A stretch of DNA of 64,000 nt from Symbiodinium natans (GCA_905221605.1 CAJNDS010002374.1:310001-374000); one strand, 5' to 3'; positions 20,830 through 32,453 are shown, numbered from the stretch's first letter. The notes: generated by a model not told the origin, from the letters alone. Translations and numbers: made by a program.

Positions 20830-23800
20830 GAGGCCGGCGCCCTTGAGGAGGCCTTGGCGGCTCAGCGCCGGGCGGAGGCGCTGGTGACGGAGCTGCAGAA
20901 CCAGGTGGCCCAGTGGCTGCAAGCCACCAGGCGCCCTCCCTTCAGCGCAGCTGCGGGAAGTGGTTACTTGTGGCACTGCAGAAGCTTACACTGGACATCG
21001 CAGGCAGACGATGGAAGTCGCCCTGCGTGGTTTCACGAAGCTGGCTTCGATCACCGGCCACAAGGTCCGGGCTGAGCACGCGCTGAGCGCCGAAGACCCG
21101 GGTGCCGTCCCAGGTTCCCCAAGCTGAGCTGAAGTTCATGCAGGCCTGGCCGCCACGTTTGGAGAGTTACAGCCACCCCTTTTCAGATCTGCCGCTGTGT
21201 GTTTTGCAAAGGGGCTATCTTGTGGGAGGCCTTCGCCACATCAGAGCCGACACCGGCAGAGGCCACGCCCCCATATGAACTTCAGCAGTCCAATGAGCCA
21301 CATGAGCCACATGAGCGCCCCCCCCATGTCTCTGGTTGAGAGGTGCTCAAAGCCATGAAAGAAGCCTCGCCCAAGTTCGAGGTCCCTCTCTTGACCCTCG
21401 ACTTCTTTCCAAGAGTGCTCTCTCTCTCTCTCTCTCTCTGGCTTTGTTTGTCTTGACGTGCAAAGAAACGCCTTCCGGCCAGGTCTGGGTCAGCGAGGCC
21501 CTGGCCAAGTACGCTAAGGGCTTCGCCAAAGACGGCGCCCCGGCGCCGCCCGCGGAGCCGCCGGCCAAGGCCAAAACAGAGGGAGAAAGAAGGAAAGGGG
21601 GGGAAGGGGGGGAAGGGGGGGAGGGGTAGAGGGGGAATCAGAGGGGGTCTCTCTCCCTGGGGTTTTGTCCTTAGAGTGTTTAGGATCGCACCAAGAACAA
21701 GGGAAGAGCACGAAAGAAGGAGAGGTGTAAAAGAGAGAGAGTTTGGGAGCGACAAGCATATATCCTTCTGGGAGGATGACGAGGCCGCGGTGCAGGAGGC
21801 ACCGAAAGAGGTGGTGTACAAAGGCCCTCTGCAGAGGGGAATCTGCGCAACAGAAGAGCATGCCCCAGTGCACAGATCTTTTAGCATCTGCAGCGCGTCG
21901 GAGGAGATCCCAAGGAGGTCCAGGAGCTGAAGCGGATCACGCAGAAGCAGCAGGCAAACGACGGCAGAGACTCTTTGAGGGGGGGAGCCCACATGGGCCT
22001 GCCCTGTGCCCCTGTTGCGCAGGAGGAGATTTCGAAGCTGCTCCTCACAATCGACGAGCTGCGGAAGCGCATGGAGAACATCAAGGTCCAGCGCTGCATC
22101 AAGGTGTATATAAGTGGTGTATCGCAACGACGTTTCTTCCGGCATGTTCACATACGGCATCCGCCCCTATCGTTAAACCCTGGTTTTCCATACGTACTTG
22201 CTGACCACCGGCGCATCGGCGCAGCAGCTTGGATATCGGAAGTTTGTCTCTTTTTCCGTCCCTTCCAGGTCGTTTCCTTGGATGCTGGCCCCGGTGTAGC
22301 TGGCACGGTTGACAACATCATGGAGAAAGTTGGCCTGAAGGATGGATCGGGTGAGATAGACTCTGATCATGTTCGACAACGGAGAAGCCTAGGGGGAACG
22401 GTGATGGCAGCGAAAGCCAAAATCCAACGTTCCCCAAGTTCTCAGTGTCGTAGCTCCGCAGCGAAGGACATCATGGAAGCAGGGCTGACGCGGAATCCCC
22501 CGGTGTTGAAGGGCGTCTTTGAGCGCCTCTACTCCGATGCCATCCAGCGCATCCAGAGGCCACATGTGGCCACGCCCTTCTTGTGGTTTTTGAAAGTTTG
22601 TCAAAAGGGGGCTTCCTCTGGAGCAGGTACGGGCTAATCCGGCAGCAGATGCTGCTGGCCAACAAAGCCTACGCAGCCGTGGTGGAGGCCGTCGCTTCAG
22701 AGCAGGAGGCTCCCCCCTTGCTGCATTCATCCTCGCATAGGGCCCCCCCCCCCCCCCACGATTTCCACAGAAATTTTCTTGCGACGGAGGATCCCCGCAT
22801 GCCTGACTTTGAGCGACTGAATGACACGACGGATGCCACGATCAGGGGCATGTGGTGCCCTGCGCGCGTTCCGATTTCCGTTCATTTCCGCTTTCGACAC
22901 TTCGATGGGCTAATCAGCAACACCTTGTTCGACACTCCTGCTCAATTTTGCAACTTGCAAATTCTTTGCTTTCAATTGCTATTTGCTTCTTTGTTTGCAT
23001 CTTTGCTTCTTTGCTTCTTTGCTTCTTGCTCCGAATGAGGTACCACACCGAATACCTCTTCCGACGTGCCTGTGAGTATGCCATGTCGCAGGGCGTCGAG
23101 GCCATGCGGTCCAGTGGGTCGGGGTTTGGGTCAGCGGACCTTTGGAGTTAAGAGGCTTCGCTTGTGAAAGCCCAGCAGAGCCTGGTCTCAGAGTTCGAGG
23201 CGCAGGCGCAGAGTGCCGGAAGAGAGCGCCGCTCGAGGAATTGTGCTGCGTACCACTGTAGAGAGTTTGAGTCACCAGTCTCGCAAAATGGGCTTTCAGC
23301 AAGTTCTCAACGCATGTCAGAGTCATGATGATGCACCTGATGATTACGATTACCAGAAACACCTGCAGCCATCGCCAGAGTTATCGCCTCCACAGCATAG
23401 CCACTCGTCTCTAGTTGGATGCTGCCCCCAGCACAAGCGATGATCTTCCTTGAGAAATCTCAGAGTAATCGTGCATGGAAGCTGGAGCACGGCCGGTGTG
23501 GGCATGGGGTGTGGCACCGCTCGGCCGCGGGAATGCGCCTCGTATTGCCGCTTGCAGAGAGCGCTGGGTCCCGCGCGCTCATCGTCGGCCTCCGTGTCCG
23601 AACACACGTGCCGCGAGCGGTGCGCTTAGAGCTGCCTTGGCACCTGCCGGGGGCGCCTGGCTGCTTTGGCTGCTCGCCTCAAAAGAGACCAATTTGTTTT
23701 GTATGTGCTGTGCAGAACGTGCAATGTCAAGAGGATTCTCTTTGGAGAGCCTCTTGCCAAGGGCGACGCTCTCAACACGCCGATTTCAAAAGGTGTGCAG

Positions 23801-24041
23801 GAAGGCGCATCGAGCAAGTCAGCTGTGGAGCGGTCGTAGTAGTGGTCAGGAGCCACCTGAAAGGTCACAAAGCTTGCCTCCCAGAACGTCGCTCGAATCA
23901 GGCTCGTAAAGCGAAAATGCGAAAATGCGTACGTTTTCTTTTCCAGTCTTCTGACCTCTCTGCGCGCTTTGCAGGCTGGAGGGATTGGAGGGCTTCCGGG
24001 AAGATTTCTTTGACGCCTGCACGACGGAAGAGGCTGCCTAG
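20830..24041 (+). CDS. Unrecognised charged/coiled-coil protein, multi-exon
   Basis: Successive exons read as one hydrophilic, helix-rich product: LEEALAAQRRAEALVTELQ (about 20840), MEVALRGFTKLASITGHK (about 21011), VLKAMKEASPKFEVP (about 21342) and VWVSEALAKYAKGFAKDGAP (about 21484). These are followed by FWEDDEAAVQEAPKEVVYK, DPKEVQELKRITQKQQ, EEISKLLLTIDELRKRMENI, VVSLDAGPGVAGTVDNIMEK (22270), KDIMEAGLTRNPPVLKG (22465), RYGLIRQQMLLANKAYAAVV (22626), NFLATEDPRMPDFERLND (22772), RYHTEYLFRRACEYAMSQG (23039) and LVKAQQSLVSEFEAQAQSAG (23160). A later piece, LEGLEGFREDFFDACTTEEA, ends at TAG 24039-24041. I know no family with this series. The boundary with the following oxygenase is uncertain, and the start is not found. 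Localisation is probably soluble, since no membrane span is seen. Confidence 0.5.
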
Positions 24042-24176
24042 GTCAGTGAGTTGTATTCGCTGAGTCCATCGATGTTCGCTGCAGGATTTTTTGTGGAACG
24101 CAGTCAAAGACCCTGTGCAAACGGAGCCCTGCCCTGAGTTTCTGGGATGATGGGCAGGCACCTCCTTGCATGCAAG

Positions 24177-27100
24177 CACATCCGATTGGACGTCAGGAGA
24201 GCCGTCACACGCTCCTTCAAGCTGGTCGTGAAGTGGCTGCCGGAAGAGGTGGGACCTCTGTGAGTGTGCCTTACACGTTGGGGGCCTGCTGAATAGCTCG
24301 TAGACGGTTCCACGGGGAGGTTTAGGGAGTTTGGGGCGTGCGGCGCGTTGGCACAGCGTCGCAGAGGTGCTCCGCTCCGTGCAGCGCCTCTTCGCGGACC
24401 CGGCGGCGCCGCCGGCGCTGCTCCTCTCGGGCCTCCCGCTGGACACGGAGATCCCACCCACCCCGGCGCTGCCCGGCGACTTCCGCCTGCCCGTCGCCGA
24501 GGCGCTGACTCGGAAGCTCCTTTGGGCGTATGCCCGCGGCCAGATGCGGCCGCAACAGACCGAGCTCATCAGCACCATGCCCTGTGCATTGCCCTTCGCA
24601 GAGGCCTGGCTGCTGGGACTGGCGCGCTGCCTCGGACTGCCCTATGGCCTCCTGGGGCCGGAACCCCAAAATTTGCAGAGTCACAACAATTTTTTAACAC
24701 ATCTAACATAAATAGCAATCAGAAAATATACAGAAATAAATATAAAAAGGGAAATATGAATCAATAAAGGATTCACTTTTCTACATAAGCTTTCTCGTTT
24801 TTCTACCTGGCTGGGCTGGTTGGGGTCTCGAGGTTCTACACAGAGAATGCCCGTGGAGGCCTCATCCGGGACCTCGCACCAAAGCCAGGAGACTGGGAGC
24901 TTCTCTCGGTTTTTTCCGGTGTTCAGGGGCAAGGAAGGGTTGAAGCATCCTCGAATGGATGGCGCGCCTGCGATGCAGCGTCGCATGCGAGCAAGTATAG
25001 GAAATTTTCTTGGTGAGAAGCCCCCTCCTCTTTTCTCAGGACTGGGCGGCATCAATCAGCCGCACATCGACCTGGGATTCCACCGGGACGTCCCCAAGCA
25101 GCGGTGCTCAGCTCTGGACAGCACCAAGCACATCAAAGCGCACACCCCTCCTGAGACACATCCCGAGCTTCACCGCTCCCCTCAGCTCGCAAAAGACGTC
25201 CAAAAAGAGGTGCAGTCAAGATCTTGTAAAGATTTGTTTTTTTTTTTGTGTTTGCCGAGGTGTGTCTCGGGGGCCCTCAGTGAGCCGGACGGCTTCATCC
25301 TGCTGGCCGCCCGCGGCGACCCGAAGGCGGGGAAAAGCCGGGAGGTAGCGCAAAAAGCAAATCAGCTTGATGGAGTCTTAAATTACGGCTGGAAGTTTGC
25401 AAAGAAGCAATAGCACGTTCTTTGTCTTTGTGTTCCGCTCGTGTTCCTCTCGTATGTCCCATGCTCAGCACGGGGCGAAGACGCGGATCTGCGGCCACCG
25501 GCGCTTGACCGAGTCTCTGACAGCCGCCGAGCTCGAGGCGCAGAAGCTTTCTGCCAAGAAGCACAAAATTTCCACAGGAAGGAAGACATGCAGCCCCTCT
25601 CTAAGGCGTGTCCAAGAGTTTCTTGTTTTTCATCCTGCTCTTGTACTTCGGATCCTTTCTTCAGGCACTGCGCCGCAGCCCCGTGCGGGCCGAGTGCGTG
25701 AGGCGAGAGAGAGTTTGGGGAGAGAGTCTGTGACGAGGGGGGGCAGGAGCACACTTGTGCTCGTCCGCTGTCACGGTCTCGTCCGCTTCTAGGGGTTTTG
25801 GGCTGTCATGGTCTCGAGTCTCGTCCGCTTCTAGGGGTGTTGGGCTGTCACGGTCTCGTCCGCTTCTAGGGGTGTTGGGCTGTCACGGTCTCGTCCGCTT
25901 CTAGGGGTGTTGGGCTGTCACGGTCTCGTCCGCTTCTAGGGGTGTTGGGCTGTCACGGTCTCGTCCGCTTCTAGGGGTGTTGGGCTGTCACGGTCTCGTC
26001 CGCTTCTAGGGGTGTTGGGCTGTCACGGTCTCGTCCGCTTCTAGGGGTGTTGGGCTGTCACGGTCTCGTCCGCTTCTAGGGGTGTTGGGCTGTCACGGTC
26101 TCGTCCGCTTCTAGGGGTGTTGGGCTGTCACGGTCTCGTCCGCTTCTAGGGGTGTTGGGCTGTCACGGTCTCGTCCGCTTCTAGGGGTGTTGGGCTGTCA
26201 CGGTCTCGTCCGCTTCTAGGGGTGTTGGGCTGTCACGGTCTCGTCCGCTTCTAGGGGTGTTGGGCTGTCACGGTCTCGTCCGCTTCTAGGGGCGTTGGGC
26301 TGTCAGGGTCTCGTCCGCTTCTAGGGGTGTTGGGCTGTCACGGTCTCGTCCGCTTCTAGGGGTGTTGGGCTGTCACGGTCTCGTCCGCTTCTAGGGGCGT
26401 TGGCCTGTCAGGGTCTCGTCCGCTTCTAGGGGTGTTGGGCTGTCACGGTCTCGTCCGCTTCTATAGGGTGTTGGGCTGTCACGGTCTCGTCCGCTTCTAG
26501 GGGTGTTGGGCTGTCACGGTCTCGTCCGCTTCTAGGGGTGTTGGGCTGTCACGGTCTCGTCCGCTTCTAGGGGTGTTGGGCTGTCACGGTCTCGTCCGCT
26601 TCTAGGGGTGTTGGGCTGTCACGGTCTCGTCCGCTTCTAGGGGTGGTGGGCTGTCACGGTCTCGTCCGCTTCTAGGGGTGTTGGGCTGTCACGGTCTCGT
26701 CCGCTTCTAGGGGTGTTGGGCTGTCACGGTCTCGTCCGCTTCTAGGGGTGTTGGGCTGTCACGGTCTCGTCCGCTTCTAGGGGTGTTGGGCTGTCACGGT
26801 CTCGTCCGCTTCTAGGGGTGTTGGGCTGTCACGGTCTCGTCCGCTTCTAGGGGTGTTGGGCTGTCACGGTCTCGTCCGCTTCTAGGGGTGTTGGGCTGTC
26901 ACGGTCTCGTCCGCTTCTAGGGGTGTTGGGCTGTCACGGTCTCGTCCGCTTCTAGGGGTGTTGGGCTGTCACGGTCTCGTCCGCTTCTAGGGGTGTTGGG
27001 CTGTCACGGTCTCGTCCGCTTCTAGGGGTGTTGGGCTGTCACGGTCTCGTCCGCTTCTAGGGGTGTTGGGCTGTCACGGTCTCGTCCGCTTCTAGGGGTG

Positions 27101-30100
27101 TTGGGCTGTCACGGTCTCGTCCGCTTCTAGGGGTGTTGGGCTGTCACGGTCTCGTCCGCTTCTAGGGGCGTTGGGCTGTCAGGGTCTCGTCCGCTTCTAG
27201 GGGTGTTGGGCTGTCACGGTCTCGTCCGCTTCTAGGGGTGTTGGGCTGTCACGGTCTCGTCCGCTTCTAGGGGCGTTGGCCTGTCAGGGTCTCGTCCGCT
27301 TCTAGGGGTGTTGGGCTGTCACGGTCTCGTCCGCTTCTATAGGGTGTTGGGCTGTCACGGTCTCGTCCGCTTCTAGGGGTGTTGGGCTGTCACGGTCTCG
27401 TCCGCTTCTAGGGGTGTTGGGCTGTCACGGTCTCGTCCGCGTCTAGGGGTGTTGGGCTGTCACGGTCTCGTCCGCTTCTAGGGGTGTTGGGCTGTCACGG
27501 TCTCGTCCGCTTCTAGGGGTGTTTTGGCTGCCACGTTCTCGTCCGCTTCTGGGGTGTTGGGCTGTCGAACGGTCTCGTCGCTTCTATGGGTGTTGGCTNN
27601 NNNNNNNNNNNNNNNNNNNNNNNNNNNNNNNNNNNNNNNNNNNNNNNNNNNNNNNNNNNNNNNNNNNNNNNNNNNNNNNNNNNNNNNNNNNNNNNNNNTG
27701 TCACGGTCTCGTCCGCTTGTAGGGGTTTTGGGCTGTCACGGTCTCGTCCGCTTCTCGGGGTTTTGGGCTGTCACGGTCTCGTCCGCTTCTAGGGGTGTTG
27801 GGCTGTCACGGTCTCGTCGTGTTGGGCTGTCACGGTCTCGTCCGCTTCTAGGGGTTTTGGGCTGTCACGGCCTCGTCCGCTTCTAGGGGTGTTGGGCTGT
27901 CACGGTCTCGTCCGCTTCTAGGGGTGTTGGGCTGTCACGGTCTCGTACGCTTCTAGGGGTGTTAGGCTGTCACGGTCTCGTCCGCTTCTAAGGGTGTTGG
28001 GCTTCAGGGGTGTTGGGCTGTCACGGTCTCGTCCGCTTCTAGGGGTGTTGGCTGTCACGGTCTCGGTAAGCTTCTAGGGGTGTTGGGCTGTCACACTAGG
28101 GGGTTGGGCTCACGTCTCGCTTCTAGGGGTGTTGGGCTGTCACGGTCTCGTCCGCTTCTTGGGGGTTTTGGGCTGTCACGGTCTCGAGTCTCGTCCGCTT
28201 TGGGCGCGGTCTCGTCCGCTTCTAGGGGTGTTGGGCTGTCACGGTCTCTTCCGCTTCTAGGGGTTTTGGGCTGTCAGGGTCTCGTCCGCTTCTAGGGGTT
28301 TTGGGCTGTCACGGTCTCGTCCGCTTCTAGGAGTGTTGGGCTGTCACGGTCTCGTCCGCTTCTAGGGGTGTTGGGCTGTCACGGTCTCGTCCGCTTCTAG
28401 GGGTTTTGGGCTGTCACGGTCTCGTCCGCTTCTAGGGGTGTTGGGCTGTCACGGTCTCTTCCGCTTCTATCTGAAGATCCCAAATGCCTCCCGTTCCAAA
28501 GTGTCGGGTAGTGCAACCTCGTGATCCCAGCGCAGATCAACCAAAATTCCTCGTTCTAAATGATCTGTTTTCACCTACTTGTGCTTCTGCGCGCCGCGCG
28601 TAAGCTCAAGTCCACCAAGATTCCTCGTTCTAAATGGTCCGTTTTCACCTACTTGTGCTTCCGCGCGCCGCACGTAAGCGCAAGTCCACCAAGATTCCTC
28701 GTTCTAAATGGTCCGTTTTCACCTACTTGTGCTTCCGCGCGCCGCGCGTCAGCGCAAGTCCACCAAGATTCCTCGTTCTAAATGGTCCGTTTTCACCTAC
28801 TTGTGCTTCCGCGCGCCGCACGTAAGCGCAAGTCCACCAAGATTCCTCGTTCTAAATGGTCCGTTTTCACCTACTTGTGCTTCCGCGCGCCGCGCGTAAG
28901 CGCAAGTCCACCAAGATTCCTCGTTCTAAATGGTCCGTTTTCACCTACTTGTGCTTCCGCGCTCTGCGCGTAAGCGCAAGTCAACCAAAATTCCTCACTG
29001 TAAAGAGTCTGTTTTCAGCCACGTGCCAAATCCTGAATCTGTACTCCAAAGCTCACTTGTGCTACCGCGCGCGGCGCGGAAGCGCAAGTGACCACATCCA
29101 TGGCGCAAGTACAGGTTGCCAAAGCGCGCACTTGTGCTATGGATGGGGTCGCTTGTGCTACCGAGCGCGGCGCGGAAGCGCAAGTGGGATTTGGAGTGCG
29201 GGTTCCCAGTCGATGGAAATCCCATGCACTGTTGCACTGCTTTTAATAAGCCACCCCCCACCCCCCTCCCCCCCCGACCCTACTTAAAGAAATTAGAAGC
29301 ACCCCAATCTAGGGGGGCCATCCTCAAGCCTCAGACCCTTGAGGCCCACAGCGGCCATTCTGCTGTTGCCACAAGCTATTTCCACTTTTCGGTCCAGGAA
29401 AAGTTGATTTGGCTTGTCGTTTTGATATAGTTCTAGTTCTGGAGTGTTGTTCTTGAGTGTTCAGAGCTCAGCAGCATGATCAGTACTTCTGTGTTGACTC
29501 TGCTGTATTGCTGAGAGACCATGCTTTCATCCCTGGAAAACCACAGTGACCCTTCTGCTGTTGCCACAAGCTATTTCTACTTTTCGGTCCAGAAAAGGTT
29601 GATTTGGCTTGTCGTTTTGATGTAGTTCTACTTCTGGAGTGTTGTTCTTGAGTGTTCAGAGCTCAGCAACTCTTGCTGTGTTGCTTACTGAGTAACTGTC
29701 AAGGCTATGTGTTTTTCGAAAGGCCGTATGGTACCCCAGACGGTAGTTCAACTTTGGACTGACAGAGAGTGGAATAACCTTATCAAAACCACTAAGACAA
29801 CGTCCAACGCCACCAAAATATTGTTGTTTTCCATGTGCCACCATCTCGTGAACCCCCCCCCCCCCTTGCCTGCGCCACATGTGGTTTAAACTGTGATTTG
29901 CACAACTACCTTATGTGTGGTTTTCCATGGTTTCCCAATTTGGAACGGGAGGCTTCCCCACGGGAGGCATTTGGGATCTCTATATTCTAGGGGTTTTGGG
30001 CTGTCACGGTCTCGTCCGCTTCTAGGGGTTTTGGGCTGTCACGGTCTCGTTGTTGGGCTGTCGCGGTCTCGTCCGCTTCTAGGGGTGTTGGGCTGTCACG

Positions 30101-31594
30101 GTCTCCTCCGCTTCTAGGGGTTTTGGGCTGTCACGGTCTCGAGTCTCGTCCGCTTTGGGCGCGGTCTCGTCCGCTTCTAGGGGTGTTGTTGGGCTGTCAT
30201 GGCCGCTTCTAGGGGTTTGGGCTGTCACGGTCTCGTCCGCTTCTAGGGGTTTTGGGCTGTCACGGTCTCGAGTCTCGTCCGCTTTGGGGGTTTTGGGCTG
30301 TCGCGGTCTCGTCCGCTTCTAGGGGTGTTCCAGGGGTGTTGGGCTGTCACGGTCTCGAGTCTTGTCCGCTTTGGGGGTTCTGGGGCTGTCGCGGTCTCGT
30401 CCGCTTCTAGGCTGTCACGGTCTCGTCCGCTTCTAGGGGTTTTTGGCTGTCACGGTCTCGTCCGCTTCTAAGGGTGTTGGGCTGTCACGGTCTCGAGTCT
30501 CGTCCGCTTTGGGGGTTTTGGGCTGTCGCGGTCTCGTCCGCTTCTAGGGGTGTTGGGCTGTCACGGTCTCGTCCGCTTCTAGGGGTGTTGGGCTGTCACG
30601 GTCTCGTCCGCTTCTAGGGGTGTTGGGCTGTCACGGTCTCGTCCGCTTTTCTAGGGGTGTTGGGCTGTCACGGTCTCGTCCGCTTCTGGGGGTTTTGGGC
30701 TCTCACACAAAATTGATGCGCTCACGCATGCAGAGTGGCTTTCTTGCAGACTTGGTCAGGCCAGGCGGAGTGTCTCCGTATGGCCAGGCCTTCTACGCCG
30801 TGGCGGGCCCCGAGGCTCGAGGGCAAAGGTCTCAGCGCGTGAAAACAGTCTTGGCTGTGAGACAGGCGGACCCGGAGATCACCTTCTTCTACATTCCCGA
30901 CCACCAGGCATTCGGCAGTAGCGCCTCCCCATGCCTCCACGCATCTCATGCCTCGCCACCATGCGCATGCGCGAGCTCGTAATATTTGAAGGAGTTCTCA
31001 TATCGGATCGTCAGCGAGGATGCCGAGACGGAGGTGGGGACTTCAAGATGCACAAGAGTCATCCGAACCTCAGCCTGTCTAGCTGATCTGAGCCCCCAGG
31101 CCGCGTACCACCGGGCGCTGGCCGCAGCTGGGGAGGCCTGCGACTCCATCGACCTGCAGGCGCGGTTCCCCTGAAAAGAAGAGTGTAAAAAAAGCACATT
31201 CAGAGTGTTGCGCTCGGTTGCGCCTAGCTAGCCAGCTCTAAGGCAGAGCGATAAGCACTTTGCTTGCCATTTTCAAGTCTAGCCGAGCCTCGCCGCGGTC
31301 TTGCTCTCTCTTTTGTTTGCTTTCTGGTTTTTCATGCACCAAAACAAAAAGCCTCAGGCCGGGGACGCGCTGCTCATCGACAACACGCGCTGCAACCACG
31401 CGCGCACGGCCTTCGAAGCGCAGCAGGCGCCGTGGCGTCGGCGGAGAGCGCGGAGAGCGGCGCGCGGGCGGAAGCCAGAGCGCAGAGCACGGAGCAGCGT
31501 GGCTTCATGTTAAACTTATTTGTTGATGGCACATGTCTGTCCGCGCGAGCAGGATGGAACCGACCGGTGGTTGCTGAAGACCTTCGTGTCCAGA
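24177..31594 (+). CDS. TauD/asparagine-oxygenase-like Fe(II)/2-oxoglutarate oxygenase
   Basis: Exons in order match the clavaminate-synthase/AsnO branch of TauD-type oxygenases: KLVVKWLPEE, VLRSVQRLFADP, ALLLSGLPLDTEIPPTP (about 24415), LGLPYGLLGPEP, FYTENARGGLIRDLAPKPGD (about 24836) and IDLGFHRDVP. The iron-binding H-x-D is His 25081-25083 and Asp 25087-25089. Next are EPDGFILLAARGDPKAG (about 25281) and HRRLTESLTAAELEAQKL (about 25498). After a giant satellite-filled intron come FYAVAGPEA (about 30790), VRQADPEITFFYIPDHQ, AAYHRALAAAGEACDSIDLQ (to 31159), AGDALLIDNTRCNHARTAFE (from 31358, distal iron His 31397-31399) and DGTDRWLLKTFVS (from 31553, 2-oxoglutarate-binding Arg at 31565). Introns 31160-31357 and 31427-31552 are GC-AG. 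The iron triad is intact. Family members hydroxylate amino acids or tailor peptides and other natural products; the substrate here is unknown. The N-terminal start is unclear. Confidence 0.82.
25768..28470. repeat. 35-bp satellite array with 876-bp higher-order period
   Basis: The unit contains TGTCACGGTCTCGTCCGCTT, CTAGGGG and TGTTGGGC, repeated every 35 bp for about 77 copies. Variant units (GGCGTTGGGCTGTCAGGG, GGCGTTGGCCTGTC, and CTATAGGG with one extra base) recur together at 26291, 26396 and 26461 and again at 27167, 27272 and 27337. That is exactly 876 bp later, or 25 units plus one base. The right part after the N gap is more degenerate. The array lies inside an intron of the oxygenase gene. 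Confidence 0.95.
27599..27698. other. Assembly gap of 100 N
   Basis: A run of exactly 100 N inside the satellite, typical of a gap of unknown length. The array is probably longer in the genome than shown. Confidence 0.97.
28536..29000. repeat. 74-bp tandem repeat, about 6.5 copies, with a palindromic core
   Basis: Units start at about 28539, 28613, 28687, 28761, 28835 and 28909, with a decayed partial copy at 28983. Each holds CCAAGATTCCTCGTTCTAAA, TGGTCCGTTTTCACCT and a 35-bp near-palindrome beginning ACTTGTGCTTCCGCGCG and ending AAGCGCAAGT. Because 74 is not a multiple of three, an ATG at the same place in each unit opens overlapping 63-residue frames that are repeat artefacts. Confidence 0.93.
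29053..29186. repeat. Two dispersed copies of the palindromic hairpin
   Basis: CACTTGTGCTACCGCGCGCG followed by GCGCGGAAGCGCAAGTG (29053-29090), and a near copy at 29150-29186, repeat the palindromic core of the adjacent 74-bp array without the rest of its unit. Confidence 0.8.
29359..29669. repeat. Direct repeat of about 115 bp, two copies 195 bp apart
   Basis: The sequence from TCTGCTGTTGCCACAAGCTA to GTGTTCAGAGCTCAGCA occurs at 29359-29474 and again at 29554-29669 with few differences. No coding content. Confidence 0.85.
29985..30705. repeat. Second, degenerate block of the 35-bp satellite
   Basis: The 35-bp unit resumes with irregular truncations and fusions such as TCTCGAGTCTCGTCCGCTTT. 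It ends just before the next oxygenase exons, so both blocks and the 74-bp array share one intron. Confidence 0.92.
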
Positions 31595-31599
31595 GGTGC

Positions 31600-32400
31600 G
31601 GGTTGCAGGATGAGCATTCCTTGTGGGATGGCGGAGAGCAGCTTTAACAAGGGAGTTTTAAGAGTGACCTGAAACACCTCCGCCTTGTGTGCTGACTTCA
31701 CTGGGGCCTCACTAGATCCACTGCTAAGTTCAAGAGGTGGCTGGCGGCGATCCGACTCTTCCGCTTCCTTGGAATGGCCCAGCTTCCTGGCAAAGCCGTG
31801 AGAGCGGGAAAAAAGGGCCGCTGGGATCAGCTGCTTGATGTTTGCTCCGTCTGCACCGCTTTTTTGCTCGGCCTGCTGATGCCACAGGCCGACGAGGGCA
31901 TCACGAGCCCTTCCGCCCCGCGCCGGGAGAAGCCGGAACCTTTGAGAGCACAGCGACGTACCGACGTGCACCAGTCAAATACACCGACTGCCAATCCACC
32001 CAAAAGAGAGTGGGAGCAATACTCCAGCAAGCCACACAAAGCCGCAGACACAGACCAGCTTCCATGGCGCGGGCAGGCCATGCTTCGTTGTGTAGAAGAA
32101 TTGGAAGACAGAGGGTGAGACAGGGAGGTCTCATACCTCTGACGCGCAGGCACAGCGCATCGGGGAGGGGGGTGGGGTGAGGGTGCCTGCAAACGAAAGA
32201 AAGGGCTCATTCTCACAGGAGTTGGACCTCTGGCCAGACGCACCCCTTTGGGGTACTATGCTCGTTCTGGCTCGTGTTGTAAGGTGGTTCAGCTGTTGAT
32301 GCTCAAAAAGTGTGTGTCCTGGGGTTCTTAGCGCGTCGGAGCAGCGCAGGGGCCAGAGCACCATAGAGCGCACAAATGCGGCCGGTAAGGACTTCTTTAG
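31600..32400. other. Downstream spacer of the oxygenase; no clear gene
   Basis: The oxygenase frame probably stops shortly after 31594. Beyond it, an open frame at 31774-32118 encodes a basic, low-similarity peptide. I do not support it as a gene. Confidence 0.45.
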
Positions 32401-32412
32401 TGGGGGTCTATG

Positions 32413-32452
<40 letters not shown>
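32413..32452. repeat. (CTG)n trinucleotide repeat
   Basis: About thirteen CTG triplets, followed closely by an (ACC)n run near 32484-32502. Confidence 0.9.

Positions 32453-32453
<1 letters not shown>

Noticed and set aside
25768..28470. Regular 35-bp repeat considered as a CRISPR array
   Set aside because: Units are contiguous with no unique spacers, in a eukaryotic intron; it is a satellite.
28560..29287. Series of overlapping 63-143 codon frames with the same peptide
   Set aside because: They arise from the 74-bp tandem repeat, which rotates through all frames.
31206..31256. Short stem-like sequence near GCTCTAAGGCAGAGC considered as a tRNA
   Set aside because: No T-arm, acceptor stem or anticodon arm of proper spacing could be found.
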